Source of the DNA: Aquabacterium sp.
Lineage (GTDB): Bacteria; Pseudomonadota; Gammaproteobacteria; Burkholderiales; Burkholderiaceae_C
Assembly: GCA_004322345.1 (NCBI GenBank)
Contig: SCTQ01000016.1
Coordinates: forward strand, 1 to 44,838
Direction: 5' to 3'
Length of the DNA: 44,838 nucleotides
Shown: positions 25,629 to 34,117 of the stretch, piece by piece
How the letters are laid out: each line of letters opens with the position of its first letter
Numbering within the stretch: the stretch's first letter is position 1
The notes under the pieces: model-generated
Told to the model about the DNA's origin: nothing
Databases searched by the model: none
The model's input: the letters and a program-made list of their open reading frames with translations, nothing else
Translations under genes and position numbers: made by a program

Positions 25629-26594
25629 CTACAGGATCAGGCCTTCGTGCTGCTCCAGCAGCGCGCGCCGGGTCGTCGCGCCGGACAGGCGCTCCAGCCA
25701 CCACGATTGCGCCTTGCCCATCACCGGCCCCACCTGCCGCCAGGCGTAGTGCAGCTTGCCGATGCGCGGCGGCTGGTCGGTCTGCTTGCGCACCAGGCGG
25801 CCGGCCTCGACGTGGCGGCGCACCAGCGGCTCGGGCAGGAAACCGCAGCCCAGGCCGCGCAGCTGGGCTTCCAGCTTGGCGGCCATCGACGGCAGGGTCA
25901 GCACGTCCTGGCCGGGCAGCACGCCGATGGTCACGGGCTGCAGCTCTCGCGCGGTATCGGCCACGGTGATGATGCGGTGGGCGGCCAGCGTCTCCACGCT
26001 CAGCGGCTCGGGCATCTCGGCCAGCGCATGGTGCGGGGCCACGGTCAGGATGAATTCCATCTCGCCCAGCGGTTCGCACTGGATGCCGGGGCTGGTGACC
26101 TCCACCGCGACGCCGATGGCGATGTCGGCCTGGCCGGACTGCAGGGCCTCCCAGGTGCCGGACAACACCTCGTTGCGCAGCTTGATGCGCGTGGGCGGGC
26201 CCGCGGGCGAAGTGGTGTCGTCGCGCAGCGCGTAGAAGGCCTCCATCAGGTCGAACATCGCGCGCGGCGCGATCGCGTTGTCCACGGCGATGGTCAGCTG
26301 GGTCTCCCAGCCCGAGGCCACCCGGCGCACGCGGTTGGCCACGGCGTCGATCTGCTGCAGCAGCCGGCGGCCTTCGCGCAGCAGCTCCTCGCCGGCCGCC
26401 GTCAGCTGGGCGTTGCGCGAGCGGCGGTCGAAGAGCAGCACGTCCAGCGCGTCCTCCAGCTGGCGCACGCTGTAGGTCAGCGCGGAGGGCACCTTGCCCA
26501 GCTCGCGCGCGGCCGCGGCGAAGCTGCCGGTGCGCGCGATGGTGTCCATCATGGCGAGCGCCTCGGGGGTCAGCACATTGCGGCGGTCGGCCAT
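25629..26594 (-). CDS. LysR-type transcriptional regulator
   Basis: This 321-residue regulator has an N-terminal winged helix (ALAMMDTIARTGSFAAAARE followed by VPSALTYSVRQLEDALDVLLFDRRSR, about 13-60) and a two-lobed effector domain. The ATG at 26594 is set by GGAG five bases upstream. It is transcribed divergently from the pirin gene, the classical LysR arrangement, so the 132-bp gap (26595-26726) probably holds its binding site and it probably controls pirin and perhaps the FMN reductase behind it. The inducer is unknown. Confidence 0.94.
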   Translation of the reverse strand: MADRRNVLTPEALAMMDTIARTGSFAAAARELGKVPSALTYSVRQLEDALDVLLFDRRSRNAQLTAAGEELLREGRRLLQQIDAVANRVRRVASGWETQLTIAVDNAIAPRAMFDLMEAFYALRDDTTSPAGPPTRIKLRNEVLSGTWEALQSGQADIAIGVAVEVTSPGIQCEPLGEMEFILTVAPHHALAEMPEPLSVETLAAHRIITVADTARELQPVTIGVLPGQDVLTLPSMAAKLEAQLRGLGCGFLPEPLVRRHVEAGRLVRKQTDQPPRIGKLHYAWRQVGPVMGKAQSWWLERLSGATTRRALLEQHEGLIL

Positions 26595-26726
26595 CTCGTC
26601 TCCAGGGGCGTCTTCAAAGCCGTTGAATGATGCCATCAAGGGCGGGCGGCTCATGAACCCAAGTTGCGCTCCTACAGTGACTCCATCGACGCAGCACATG
26701 CGCCATTGCACTGAAAGGAGCACACG

Positions 26727-27428
26727 ATGATCACCCTTCGCCGTTCCGCCGAACGCGGCCACGCCGACCACGGCTGGCTCGACAGCTATCACAGCTTCTC
26801 CTTCGCCGACTACTACGACCCGGCCCACATGGGATGGGGCAACCTGCGCGTCATCAACGAGGACCGCGTGGCCCCGGGCCGCGGCTTCGGTGCCCACGGC
26901 CACCGCGACATGGAGATCGTCTCCTACGTGCTCGATGGCGAGCTGGCTCACAAGGACAGCCTGGGTACCGGCGCTTCGATCCGTCCGGGCGAAGTGCAGC
27001 GCATGAGCGCAGGCACGGGCGTGCAGCACAGCGAGTTCAACAACGACCTGCGCAAGACCACGCACTTCCTGCAGATCTGGCTGCTGCCCAAGGAAAGGGG
27101 CATCAAGCCCGGCTACGAGCAGAAGGCCTTCGCCGAGGAAGAGAAGCGCGGTCGCCTGCGCCTGGTCGCCGCCCCGGATGGGCGTGACGGCGCGCTGACG
27201 ATCCACGCCGACGCGGCCATCTACGCCGGGCGCTTCGATGGCGCCGAGCAGGCGACACTGGAGCTGGATCCCAAGCGCCTGGCCTACGTCCACGTGGCCC
27301 GCGGCGCGGTCACCGTCAACGGCCAGGCCCTGGCCACCGGCGACGCGGTGCAGGTCGAGGACGAGAGCCGGCTGGAGTTCAGCGCCGGCCAGGATGCCGA
27401 GGTGCTGGTCTTCGACCTCGCGCATTGA
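26727..27428 (+). CDS. Pirin family protein (YhhW-like)
   Basis: This 233-residue bicupin has metal-binding residues in GFGAHGHRDMEI (two His) and GVQHSEFN (His and Glu), the pirin iron/metal site. YhhW-type pirins can act as quercetin 2,3-dioxygenases in vitro; the cellular role is usually redox or electrophile sensing. AAAGGAG precedes the ATG. It is divergent from a LysR gene and closed by a terminator. Confidence 0.95.
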   Translation: MITLRRSAERGHADHGWLDSYHSFSFADYYDPAHMGWGNLRVINEDRVAPGRGFGAHGHRDMEIVSYVLDGELAHKDSLGTGASIRPGEVQRMSAGTGVQHSEFNNDLRKTTHFLQIWLLPKERGIKPGYEQKAFAEEEKRGRLRLVAAPDGRDGALTIHADAAIYAGRFDGAEQATLELDPKRLAYVHVARGAVTVNGQALATGDAVQVEDESRLEFSAGQDAEVLVFDLAH

Positions 27429-27438
27429 GCGCGGCACG

Positions 27439-27463
27439 AGGGCCCGCGATGCGGGCCCTTTTT
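27439..27463 (+). terminator. Rho-independent terminator after pirin gene
   Basis: AGGGCCCGC-GAT-GCGGGCCCT forms a 9-bp stem with a 3-nt loop followed by a T-run (27459-27463), 11 bp after the pirin stop. Confidence 0.92.
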
Positions 27464-27496
27464 CACCCAGACCCACCATCTCAGGAAGAGAAGCCC

Positions 27497-28099
27497 ATGC
27501 CCGCCACCTCCCCCGTCAAGCTGCTCGTCATCTCCGGCAGCGCCCGCCAGGGTTCGTTCAACGGCCTGCTGGCCCGCGCCGGAGCACGCCTGGCCGAAGC
27601 GGCCGGCGCCGAGGTCACGCCCGTGGACCTGCGCGCGCTGGAGCTGCCGGTCTACGACGGCGACCTGGAGGCCGCGCAGGGCGTGCCGGAAGGCGCACGC
27701 CGGCTGCTGAAGCTGCTGCACGGGCACGACGGCATCCTGCTGTCCAGCCCCGAGTACAACTCGCTGCCCACACCGCTGCTGCTCAACAGCTTCGACTGGC
27801 TGTCGCGCCTGCCGGCGCAGGACGGGCTGCCCTCGGGCACCGCGGTGACGGCAGGCAAGGTGGCCGGCATCCTGGCGGCTTCGCCCGGCGCCTTCGGCGG
27901 CGTGCGGGCCCTGCCCATCGTGCGCCAGTACCTGCAGAACAACTTCGGCATGCTCGTGATCCCCGAGCATTTCGCGCTGGCCCAGGCGCACACCGCCTTC
28001 GACGCGAACGGCGAGCTGCCGTCGGAGGCGCATCGCAAGGCGCTGGCCCGCGTGGTCAACGGACTGGTGCGCGTGGCTGCAGCCGTGAAGACGGACTGA
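27497..28099 (+). CDS. NAD(P)H-dependent FMN reductase
   Basis: This 200-residue flavodoxin-like protein has the FMN-phosphate loop GSARQGSFN near the N-terminus and SPEYNSLPTPLLLNSFDWLSR, typical of the NADPH-dependent FMN reductase / azoreductase / ChrR family that reduces quinones, azo dyes or chromate. The ATG at 27497 has GGAAGAG upstream. It follows pirin after a terminator, so it may have its own promoter or depend on read-through. Pairing with pirin suggests oxidative or electrophile stress (inference). Confidence 0.92.
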   Translation: MPATSPVKLLVISGSARQGSFNGLLARAGARLAEAAGAEVTPVDLRALELPVYDGDLEAAQGVPEGARRLLKLLHGHDGILLSSPEYNSLPTPLLLNSFDWLSRLPAQDGLPSGTAVTAGKVAGILAASPGAFGGVRALPIVRQYLQNNFGMLVIPEHFALAQAHTAFDANGELPSEAHRKALARVVNGLVRVAAAVKTD

Positions 28100-28122
28100 G
28101 CACGCAGCATCAGAAAGCGAAA

Positions 28123-28145
28123 CGCCCGGCAAGCCGGGCGTCCTT
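28123..28145. terminator. Shared hairpin terminator between convergent genes
   Basis: CGCCCGGC-AA-GCCGGGCG (28123-28140) is a perfect 8-bp stem between the FMN reductase (plus) and the chalcone-isomerase-like gene (minus). The plus side is followed by TCCTT and the minus side by TTTCGCTTTC, so it could work in both directions. Confidence 0.7.
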
Positions 28146-28167
28146 CATGCGGTGCGAAGCCCGGCGG

Positions 28168-28803
28168 TCAGCGCTCGCCCTGCACCGTCGCGGTGGACAT
28201 GCTCTTGGACAGTCCCAGCAGGTTCAGGCGCAGCTCCTCGGGCACGGCCGGGCCGGTGTAGATGCGCAGGAAGATCTGGTACATCAGCTCGGCGTTCGGC
28301 GTGTTCATCGAGTTCTGGCCGTTCTCCAGCACGATGGGCTTGCCGTTGAACAAGGTCATGATGCCCTTGCCGGGCACCCAGTCGATGTTGACGACGTCGC
28401 CCTTGTTGACCTTGTGCAGGCCGCCGTAGACCGAGCCGATGATGCCGATCTCGTTGATCAGCGTCTTGAACTCGGTGTCCGTCGTCACGAGCTTGAAGTC
28501 GCCGACGAAGTAGCGAGAGATGGTCGCCCCGGGGATTTCCTTCAGCACGTAGATCGTGATGCGCTTGGGGCCGGGCTGCTTGACCAGTCCTTCGAGCGTG
28601 GTCTCCTTCTTGCCCACGTACACCGCCTGCACGTCGGTCTTGAAATAGCCGCGCTTGCGAAAGCCCGCGCCGTTGAGCACCAGCTTCTGGCCGCCGACCG
28701 TGACCGCGTCATCGAGCTGGACGCTCTCGACTTCCAGGGCATGGGCCCAAACCGGCATCGCCAAGGCCAGGGCGGACATCGTTTTGACTATCCAACTGCG
28801 CAT
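28168..28803 (-). CDS. Exported chalcone-isomerase-like protein A
   Basis: This 211-residue protein has a signal peptide (about 1-22, ending AHALE) and a chalcone isomerase-like domain. Bacterial members lack plant-type flavonoid pathways and are thought to bind fatty acids or small hydrophobic ligands. Diagnostic stretches are LVLNGAGFRKRGYFKTDVQA, INEIGIIGSVYGGLHKVNKG and IDWVPGKGI. It is a close paralogue of the next minus-strand gene, 87 bp upstream, and shares INEIG/INEVG, KGDVVNIDWVPGKGI and ELMYxIF with it. Confidence 0.88.
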   Translation of the reverse strand: MRSWIVKTMSALALAMPVWAHALEVESVQLDDAVTVGGQKLVLNGAGFRKRGYFKTDVQAVYVGKKETTLEGLVKQPGPKRITIYVLKEIPGATISRYFVGDFKLVTTDTEFKTLINEIGIIGSVYGGLHKVNKGDVVNIDWVPGKGIMTLFNGKPIVLENGQNSMNTPNAELMYQIFLRIYTGPAVPEELRLNLLGLSKSMSTATVQGER

Positions 28804-28890
28804 GAAGCGTCTCTCCTAGTTTTTGCCGCCTGATGGATCACGAGCGGTGGCGGCTGCCCCTCGGACGGGGTACGGGATTGGACCAGAAAC

Positions 28891-29517
28891 TCACTGCTTC
28901 TCCGGCTCCGCGTCTCGCATGCTGCTCGATTTGCCCAACAAGTTGGCACGCAGTTCCTCGGGCGTCTTCGCGCCCACGTACATGCGCATGAAGATGCGGT
29001 ACATCAGCTCATTGTTCAGGTACGGCGGCTGGCCGGGCAGCGTCAGCGCGCGGCCGTTCAGCGTGGACGTGATGCCCTTGCCGGGCACCCAGTCGATGTT
29101 GACGACGTCGCCCTTGGACACGTGGTGGATCGTCCCGTAGATCGAGCCGATCGCACCGACCTCGTTGATCAACGACTTGAACTCCTCCTTCGTCGCTGCC
29201 TGCTCGAAGTCGGACACGAAGTAGCGCGCGATGATCGAGCCCGGTATGTCGCGCAGCAGCGTGAGCTGAATGCGCTTGGCGCCGGGCAGGGCCTCGATGC
29301 CCTCCAGCGTGCTGCGCTTCTCGCTCAGGTAGATCGCGGTCACGTCCGTGCGGAAGAAGGCCCGCTTGCGCAGGCCCACGCCGTTGAGCACGACCTTGTT
29401 GCCCTCGACCTGGTAGGCGTCCTCGACGGGGATGCCATCGACGCGGGCGCCGACCGCGGCATGGGCCGCGGACAGGCCCATCAGCCAAGCCAGACCGGTT
29501 TGCAAACATCGCCGCAC
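28891..29517 (-). CDS. Exported chalcone-isomerase-like protein B
   Basis: This 208-residue paralogue of protein A has a signal peptide (MRRCLQTGLAWLMGLSAAHA) and the same fold motifs: VVLNGVGLRKRAFFRTDVTA, INEVGAIGSIYGTIHHVSKG and IDWVPGKGI. GTG at 29517 is chosen because GAGGG lies seven bases upstream and the signal peptide then starts at residue 1; an upstream ATG at 29565 adds a non-signal leader. The ligand is unknown. It lies 70 bp downstream of the transporter-like gene and may share its transcript. Confidence 0.87.
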   Translation of the reverse strand: MRRCLQTGLAWLMGLSAAHAAVGARVDGIPVEDAYQVEGNKVVLNGVGLRKRAFFRTDVTAIYLSEKRSTLEGIEALPGAKRIQLTLLRDIPGSIIARYFVSDFEQAATKEEFKSLINEVGAIGSIYGTIHHVSKGDVVNIDWVPGKGITSTLNGRALTLPGQPPYLNNELMYRIFMRMYVGAKTPEELRANLLGKSSSMRDAEPEKQ

Positions 29518-29587
29518 GTGACTGCCCTCGGAGGTGTTCGACGCGCGGGGTCGGGCGGCCCTCAAGCTGCCACAGCACCCGCCCGGA

Positions 29588-30673
29588 TCACTGAATCGGC
29601 ATCGCGAAGTTCAGCCAGACGGCCGTGCCTTCGGGACGGTCGACAGCGGAGAACTCCTTCAGCACACGGGCTTCCATCAGCATTTCGCCTGCGCCCTTGA
29701 TATAGGCGACGGCCGGGCCGGCGGCAAATACCTGGCCTCGACGGCCCAGCGTGTGTTTCTGGAAATCGTCCGGAGCATCCGAACCGTTGTACGTATCCTT
29801 GGTCGTTTGCACCACGGCATACCCGGCCACACCCACCCGGAATGCATCCGAGAGCGATTTCATGAAGGACATGTCCAGGTTCACATAGCTGCCCGACCGG
29901 TAATCGGTGTCCGTGTTCTTCGTATTCATACTGAAAGACAACCGGGCGCCGAAATCGAAACCTTCGCCGATGTGGCTGTATTGGACCGAGGGACGGAAGG
30001 TATAGAACTTGCCGGCGCTTGGGTTGGCCAAACGTTTTTCGCTGTAGTTGCCCGTGGGCAGAATCACCGTTGGCACGAAGAGAATCTGGTCCGGGTCACG
30101 ATTCCAGCGGAACACCGGGGCGATTTCCAAATCGCCCACGCCGAACTTCTTGCCCGTGCCGTCATTCTGGGCCGTCGCCGCATCTGCATTCGCGGCAGTG
30201 CGCACCGTCGCGGTAACCGCGGGCACAAACCCGCTCGGGATATTCGTCAGCGTGATGTTGCCTACGCTGGCGGTAACGTCCGATTGCTTCTCGATCAGAG
30301 GGAGCAGCGCGGTGGCTCCCACCGTCGCGCCGAGGAACTGGGTCGTGCTCATGTACAGAATACGCGGCATCAGGCCGCGCACCCGCAGGTCGATGCGCGA
30401 GTTGACTTCGATTGCTGCGGAAGACGTCAAAAAGGACGGGCTCAGCGGACCACGCGTCCTGACCTCCGTACCGTAGTCCTTCTTGGCGGAATACGAGTAG
30501 GCACTGACCTGTATATACAGCCCCGGATCAACCGGCGCCGACATGTCCGCGCCACCAATCCCCGGCGCATACCGCAGGTCGTAATTCTCGGTGGCCGCGG
30601 CTCCTCCACAGATGCCGGCCAGTACTGCAAACGAAACGCTCGTGCGAGCGAGAACCTTTTTGGCGTTCCTCAT
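29588..30673 (-). CDS. Outer-membrane-transporter-like protein (SphA / phenol MetA family)
   Basis: This 361-residue protein has a signal peptide (about 1-27) and a beta-barrel-like pattern of alternating strands. Segments GVGDLEIAPVFRW, PTVILPTGNYSEKR and YTFRPSVQYSHIGEGFDFG fit the MetA-pathway transporter family, thought to move hydrophobic or aromatic substrates across the outer membrane. AGGAG precedes ATG 30673. Base composition is visibly lower in GC than the surrounding genes, and codons ending in A or T are commoner, which suggests later acquisition or different selection. It lies upstream of the two chalcone-isomerase-like genes on the same strand. Confidence 0.8.
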   Translation of the reverse strand: MRNAKKVLARTSVSFAVLAGICGGAAATENYDLRYAPGIGGADMSAPVDPGLYIQVSAYSYSAKKDYGTEVRTRGPLSPSFLTSSAAIEVNSRIDLRVRGLMPRILYMSTTQFLGATVGATALLPLIEKQSDVTASVGNITLTNIPSGFVPAVTATVRTAANADAATAQNDGTGKKFGVGDLEIAPVFRWNRDPDQILFVPTVILPTGNYSEKRLANPSAGKFYTFRPSVQYSHIGEGFDFGARLSFSMNTKNTDTDYRSGSYVNLDMSFMKSLSDAFRVGVAGYAVVQTTKDTYNGSDAPDDFQKHTLGRRGQVFAAGPAVAYIKGAGEMLMEARVLKEFSAVDRPEGTAVWLNFAMPIQ

Positions 30674-30853
30674 GCAAGCTCCTAGTCCCGATGGGGACGC
30701 TGAAATGAGTTTCGAGGTTATCGGGCAGGCGGATACCTTCAGTAGCTCAGGAAAGCCCGGATAAGCCGCGCATTTCACGCTTTTCCTACGCAAACTGCCT
30801 AACAGGCGCGGCGAAATAGACCTGCCCGGGCGGCCGGTTGTCTCCGGCACACA

Positions 30854-30869
30854 ACAGGCGCGCGCCTGT
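30854..30869. promoter_or_regulatory. 16-bp perfect palindrome between HNH and transporter-like genes
   Basis: ACAGGCGCGCGCCTGT is its own reverse complement. It lies in the 232-bp gap (30674-30905) downstream of the HNH gene, with no T-run on either side. It could be a protein site or a weak transcript end. The rest of the gap is of lower GC and probably holds the transporter-like gene's promoter, which I could not place. Confidence 0.35.
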
Positions 30870-30905
30870 CCGCGGGATCACCCGCAGACGCGGCGAAGCC
30901 CGACG

Positions 30906-31475
30906 TCAGCGTCCCGACCCGTCGTGCAGCCGGCTGCTGCGCGGCACGCTGGCCAACAGGAACTCCATCTGGTCGGCCAGGATGCGGCGGCCGCGCAGGA
31001 TCATGTCCTCGTGCAGGCTCGGCACGTAGGGCAGGTACATGAGGCTCATGTTTGCCTCTTCCGGCGTGCGGTTGCCCTTGCGGCCGTTGCAGCCGCGGCA
31101 GGCGGTGATGCAGTTCATCCAGCTGTCGCGGCCGCCCCGCGAGGTGGGCTGGATGTGCTCGCGCGTCAGGTCGTCCTCGTCGAAGTTGCCGCCGCAGTAG
31201 GCGCAGACGCGGCGGTCGCGCGCGAAGAGCTTGGGATTGGACAGCGCCGGCTCCTGGCGCCAGGCGCGGCTGGGAATGGCACCGCGCACCGCGACGATGG
31301 CGTGCAGCTCGATGCGCGATTGCAGGCCGGTGCGACGTTGGATGCCGCCGCGCAGGATGACGATGGGATCCCCCAGCGTCCAGGCGATGCCGTCACTGGC
31401 GTAGATCACGGCCGCTTCCTTGGCCGAGATCCAGGCTTGCGGGCGTCCTGACACATCGAGTTGCAGCACATCCAT
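30906..31475 (-). CDS. HNH endonuclease family protein
   Basis: This 189-residue protein has a C-terminal HNH nuclease core with structural zinc cysteines: CAYCGGNF, then LTREHIQPTSRGGRDSWMN with the HNH residues, and CRGCNGRKGNRTPEEA (about 90-140). The N-terminal 85 residues are of a type common in stand-alone HNH proteins of Burkholderiales. The ATG at 31475 has AGGAG upstream; a Met ten codons earlier is less likely. No intron, intein or restriction partner is adjacent, so its target is unknown. Confidence 0.9.
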   Translation of the reverse strand: MDVLQLDVSGRPQAWISAKEAAVIYASDGIAWTLGDPIVILRGGIQRRTGLQSRIELHAIVAVRGAIPSRAWRQEPALSNPKLFARDRRVCAYCGGNFDEDDLTREHIQPTSRGGRDSWMNCITACRGCNGRKGNRTPEEANMSLMYLPYVPSLHEDMILRGRRILADQMEFLLASVPRSSRLHDGSGR

Positions 31476-31582
31476 ACCAATCGCTCCTGCACGCAGCATA
31501 GTCAAGCATCATGAAACGCTCAACCGTCGCAGCTCATTGCGGCACGGATTTCTCCAGCGACATGCTTCCCGCAGCGGCCTCC

Positions 31583-31588
31583 TAGAAT
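31583..31588 (+). promoter_or_regulatory. Candidate -10 hexamer next to protease start
   Basis: TAGAAT lies six bases upstream of the protease ATG, and no ribosome-binding site is present. Transcription from it would start at or next to the start codon, giving a leaderless message. The -35 region is not recognisable. Confidence 0.35.
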
Positions 31589-31594
31589 GGTTTC

Positions 31595-33046
31595 ATGACT
31601 CAGGGCTCCTGGCGTACGCACATCCGTTCGGCGGCGAACCGCCTCGCCCTCGCTCTCGTGGCCTCCGGGGCACTGTGCGCCGGCCATGCCTGGGCAGCAC
31701 CACCGCCCGAACCGGCGAAGAAGCCGGTGCCGGCTCCGGCGGCCGCGGAGCCGGCCTCGGACGCCGCCTCCGCACCGGCCCCCGTATCGGCCTCGGCCCA
31801 GCGCCTGTACGAGCGCGCCCGCACCCAGCTCGTGCAGGTGCGCACCCTGCTGCGCAGCCAGGACAGCCAGGCTTCGGTGGGCTCGGGTTTCTTCACCGGG
31901 CATGACGGGCTGATCCTGACGAACTATCACGTGGTCAGCATGGTCGCGTTGTCCCCGCAAAGCTACCGCCTGACCTATGCCGCCACCGACGGCCGCGAGG
32001 GCCAACTCGAGCTGCTGGCATTCGACGCCGCCCACGACCTGGCCATCGTGCGCCCCAAGGCGCCGGCCGCCGCGAGCAGCGCGGGGCTCGAGCTGCGTCC
32101 GTCCACCGTGCCCCTGGCCCAGGGCGAGCACATCTATTCGCTGGGCAATCCGCTGGACGTCGGCTTCGCGGTCGTCGAAGGCACCTACAACGGCCTGGTC
32201 GAGCGCAGCTTCTACCCAAGCATCTTCTTCAGCGGCTCGCTGAACCCCGGCATGAGCGGCGGACCGACGCTGGACGAGCAGGGCCGCGTGATGGGGATCA
32301 ACGTCGCCACCCGGCTGGACGGCCAGCAGGTCAGCTTCCTGGTGCCGGCCCAGTACGCGATCGACCTGGTCGCCCGTGCCCGGCCAGCCAAGCCCATCAC
32401 CGCACCCATCTACCCCGAGCTCACCCGCCAGCTGCTTGCCCACCAGGCGCACCTGACCGAGCGCTTCATGGCGCAGCCCTGGCGCAACCCCGGCCACCCG
32501 CGCTACCGCATCCCCGTGCCGCAGGAGACCTTCGTGCGTTGCTGGGGCGACAGTTCGCCCGCGGACGGCAAGGGGCTGATCTACGAGACCTCGGAGTGCT
32601 CGATGAACTCGGCCGTCTTCGTCAGCAACTCGCTGGAGACCGGCAGCCTGTCCATTCGCCACCAGACCTACGACGGCCGCCGCCTGGGCACGCTGCGTTT
32701 CGCGCGCCAGTACTCGAACAGCTTCCGCAACGAGCCCATGCAGGAGAACGGCGGCCGCCAGCGCACCGCCGCGCAGTGCCGCGAGCGCTACATCGACCGC
32801 GACGGCCTGCCGCTGCGCGCCGTCCTGTGCATCAGCGCCTACAAGAAGCTGCCCGGCCTGTACGACCTGACGGTGCTGGTGGCTACGCTGGACGCCAGGC
32901 AATCCGGCGCCCAGGGCCGTTTCGACGCACGCGGCGTGAGCTTCGACAACGCGCTGCGCCTGGCCGAGCACTACCTGGGCGGCTACGGCCTGGCCCGGCC
33001 GGTGCCCGCAGCTTCCCGTGCCCCGAAGGCGGAGGCCAGCCGATGA
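31595..33046 (+). CDS. Exported trypsin-like (S1C/DegP-type) serine protease
   Basis: This 483-residue protein has a signal peptide (about 1-34, ending GHAWAA), a Pro/Ala-rich linker (35-65), and a chymotrypsin-fold protease domain with His112 in LTNYHVV, Asp148 in AAHDLAIV and Ser221 in NPGMSGGP. Instead of a PDZ domain it carries a C-terminal region of about 200 residues (280-460) with several Cys and no recognised domain. It would act in the periplasm. The stop overlaps the ATG of the FHA gene (ATGA), so the two are translationally coupled. Confidence 0.88.
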   Translation: MTQGSWRTHIRSAANRLALALVASGALCAGHAWAAPPPEPAKKPVPAPAAAEPASDAASAPAPVSASAQRLYERARTQLVQVRTLLRSQDSQASVGSGFFTGHDGLILTNYHVVSMVALSPQSYRLTYAATDGREGQLELLAFDAAHDLAIVRPKAPAAASSAGLELRPSTVPLAQGEHIYSLGNPLDVGFAVVEGTYNGLVERSFYPSIFFSGSLNPGMSGGPTLDEQGRVMGINVATRLDGQQVSFLVPAQYAIDLVARARPAKPITAPIYPELTRQLLAHQAHLTERFMAQPWRNPGHPRYRIPVPQETFVRCWGDSSPADGKGLIYETSECSMNSAVFVSNSLETGSLSIRHQTYDGRRLGTLRFARQYSNSFRNEPMQENGGRQRTAAQCRERYIDRDGLPLRAVLCISAYKKLPGLYDLTVLVATLDARQSGAQGRFDARGVSFDNALRLAEHYLGGYGLARPVPAASRAPKAEASR

Positions 33047-34116
33047 GCACGCCCCGCCCGACCCCGCTGGCGCTCATCGAGCGCCTGGATCGCGACGGCA
33101 TGGTCGTGCGCGACGATCCCATCTACGCCTGGCCCGTGACGTTGGGCCGCAGCCTGGACTGCGACATCGTGCTGGACGACCCGCACGTCGCGGCCCGCCA
33201 CGCGCGGCTGGACGAGCAGGGCGGCGTGCTGGTGCTGGAAGTGGGCCAGACCACCATCAACGGTGCCCACGTCGGCAACCGCCACCATGCCGGTGGCAGC
33301 CGGGTGGAACTCGCCGGCGGCGACGTCTGGCGCCTGGGCGCCACACGGCTGCGCGTGCGCCGCGCCGCCGACGCGCTGGCACCCGAGCGGCCGCTGTCCG
33401 AGCACGCCCTGGCCAGCTCCGCCCTGCACACCGCGCATCCGGCCGACTGGATGTCGCTGCTCGGCTGGCTGGTGCTGGTGCTGGGCTGGATGGCCGGGCA
33501 GCAGTGGCTGGACAGCGATCCCGGCCGCTCCGCCGCGTCGGGCCTCTACACGCTGCTGGGCGCGTCCTTCGGGCTGGCGGCCTGGGCGCTGCTGTGGAGC
33601 CTGGGCTCCAAGCTCTTCCAGGGTCGGCTGCAGTACCTCACCCACCTGCGCATCGCGCTCAAGTACACCCTGGCCTGGATGCTGGTGAGCTTCGTGCCGC
33701 CGGCGCTGTCCTTCGTCACCGGGCTGAGCGTGCTGTCGCGCATCTCCGATGTGCTGGGCATCGTGGTGATGTGCGCGCTGGTGTGGTCCCACCTGTGCGT
33801 GTTGCTGCCGGGGCGCCGGCGCATGCTGGCGCTGGGACTGGCCACGGCCTTCGTCGTCGGCACCGGCCTTGGCGGCTGGCTGCAGCACCAGCGCTCCGGC
33901 CGCTGGTTCAGCGAGCTCTACTCCGCCGCCCTGCTGCCCCCGGCCTTGCGGCTGGCACCGACCTCGGCCCCCGGCTCGCTGATCGACGACGCCCGCAAGC
34001 TGCGCGCTCCGCTGGACGAGCAGGTGCAGGAGGAGGCGAAGGACCAGGGCGGCGCCGCCGACGAGGCCGAGGACGCCGAAGACGGCGAGGACGCCCAGAA
34101 GGACGCCAAGGACTGA
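33043..34116 (+). CDS. FHA-domain membrane protein
   Basis: This 357-residue protein has an N-terminal FHA domain (about 25-110) with LGRSLDCDIVLDD and ARHARL, then about four to five membrane segments (about 140-290) and an acidic, charged C-tail rich in Glu, Asp and Lys. FHA domains bind phosphothreonine. Here the usual Ser before the conserved His is Ala (VAARHA), so phosphopeptide affinity may be altered. GGAGG precedes ATG 33043. Overlap with the protease gene suggests a signalling-to-envelope-protease module. No Ser/Thr kinase is in the window. Confidence 0.88.
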   Translation: MSTPRPTPLALIERLDRDGMVVRDDPIYAWPVTLGRSLDCDIVLDDPHVAARHARLDEQGGVLVLEVGQTTINGAHVGNRHHAGGSRVELAGGDVWRLGATRLRVRRAADALAPERPLSEHALASSALHTAHPADWMSLLGWLVLVLGWMAGQQWLDSDPGRSAASGLYTLLGASFGLAAWALLWSLGSKLFQGRLQYLTHLRIALKYTLAWMLVSFVPPALSFVTGLSVLSRISDVLGIVVMCALVWSHLCVLLPGRRRMLALGLATAFVVGTGLGGWLQHQRSGRWFSELYSAALLPPALRLAPTSAPGSLIDDARKLRAPLDEQVQEEAKDQGGAADEAEDAEDGEDAQKDAKD

Positions 34117-34117
34117 A

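Noticed and set aside
30906-31475. HNH protein as part of a restriction or homing element
   Set aside because: No methyltransferase, intron structure or mobile-element ends are seen nearby; it is kept as a stand-alone HNH protein.
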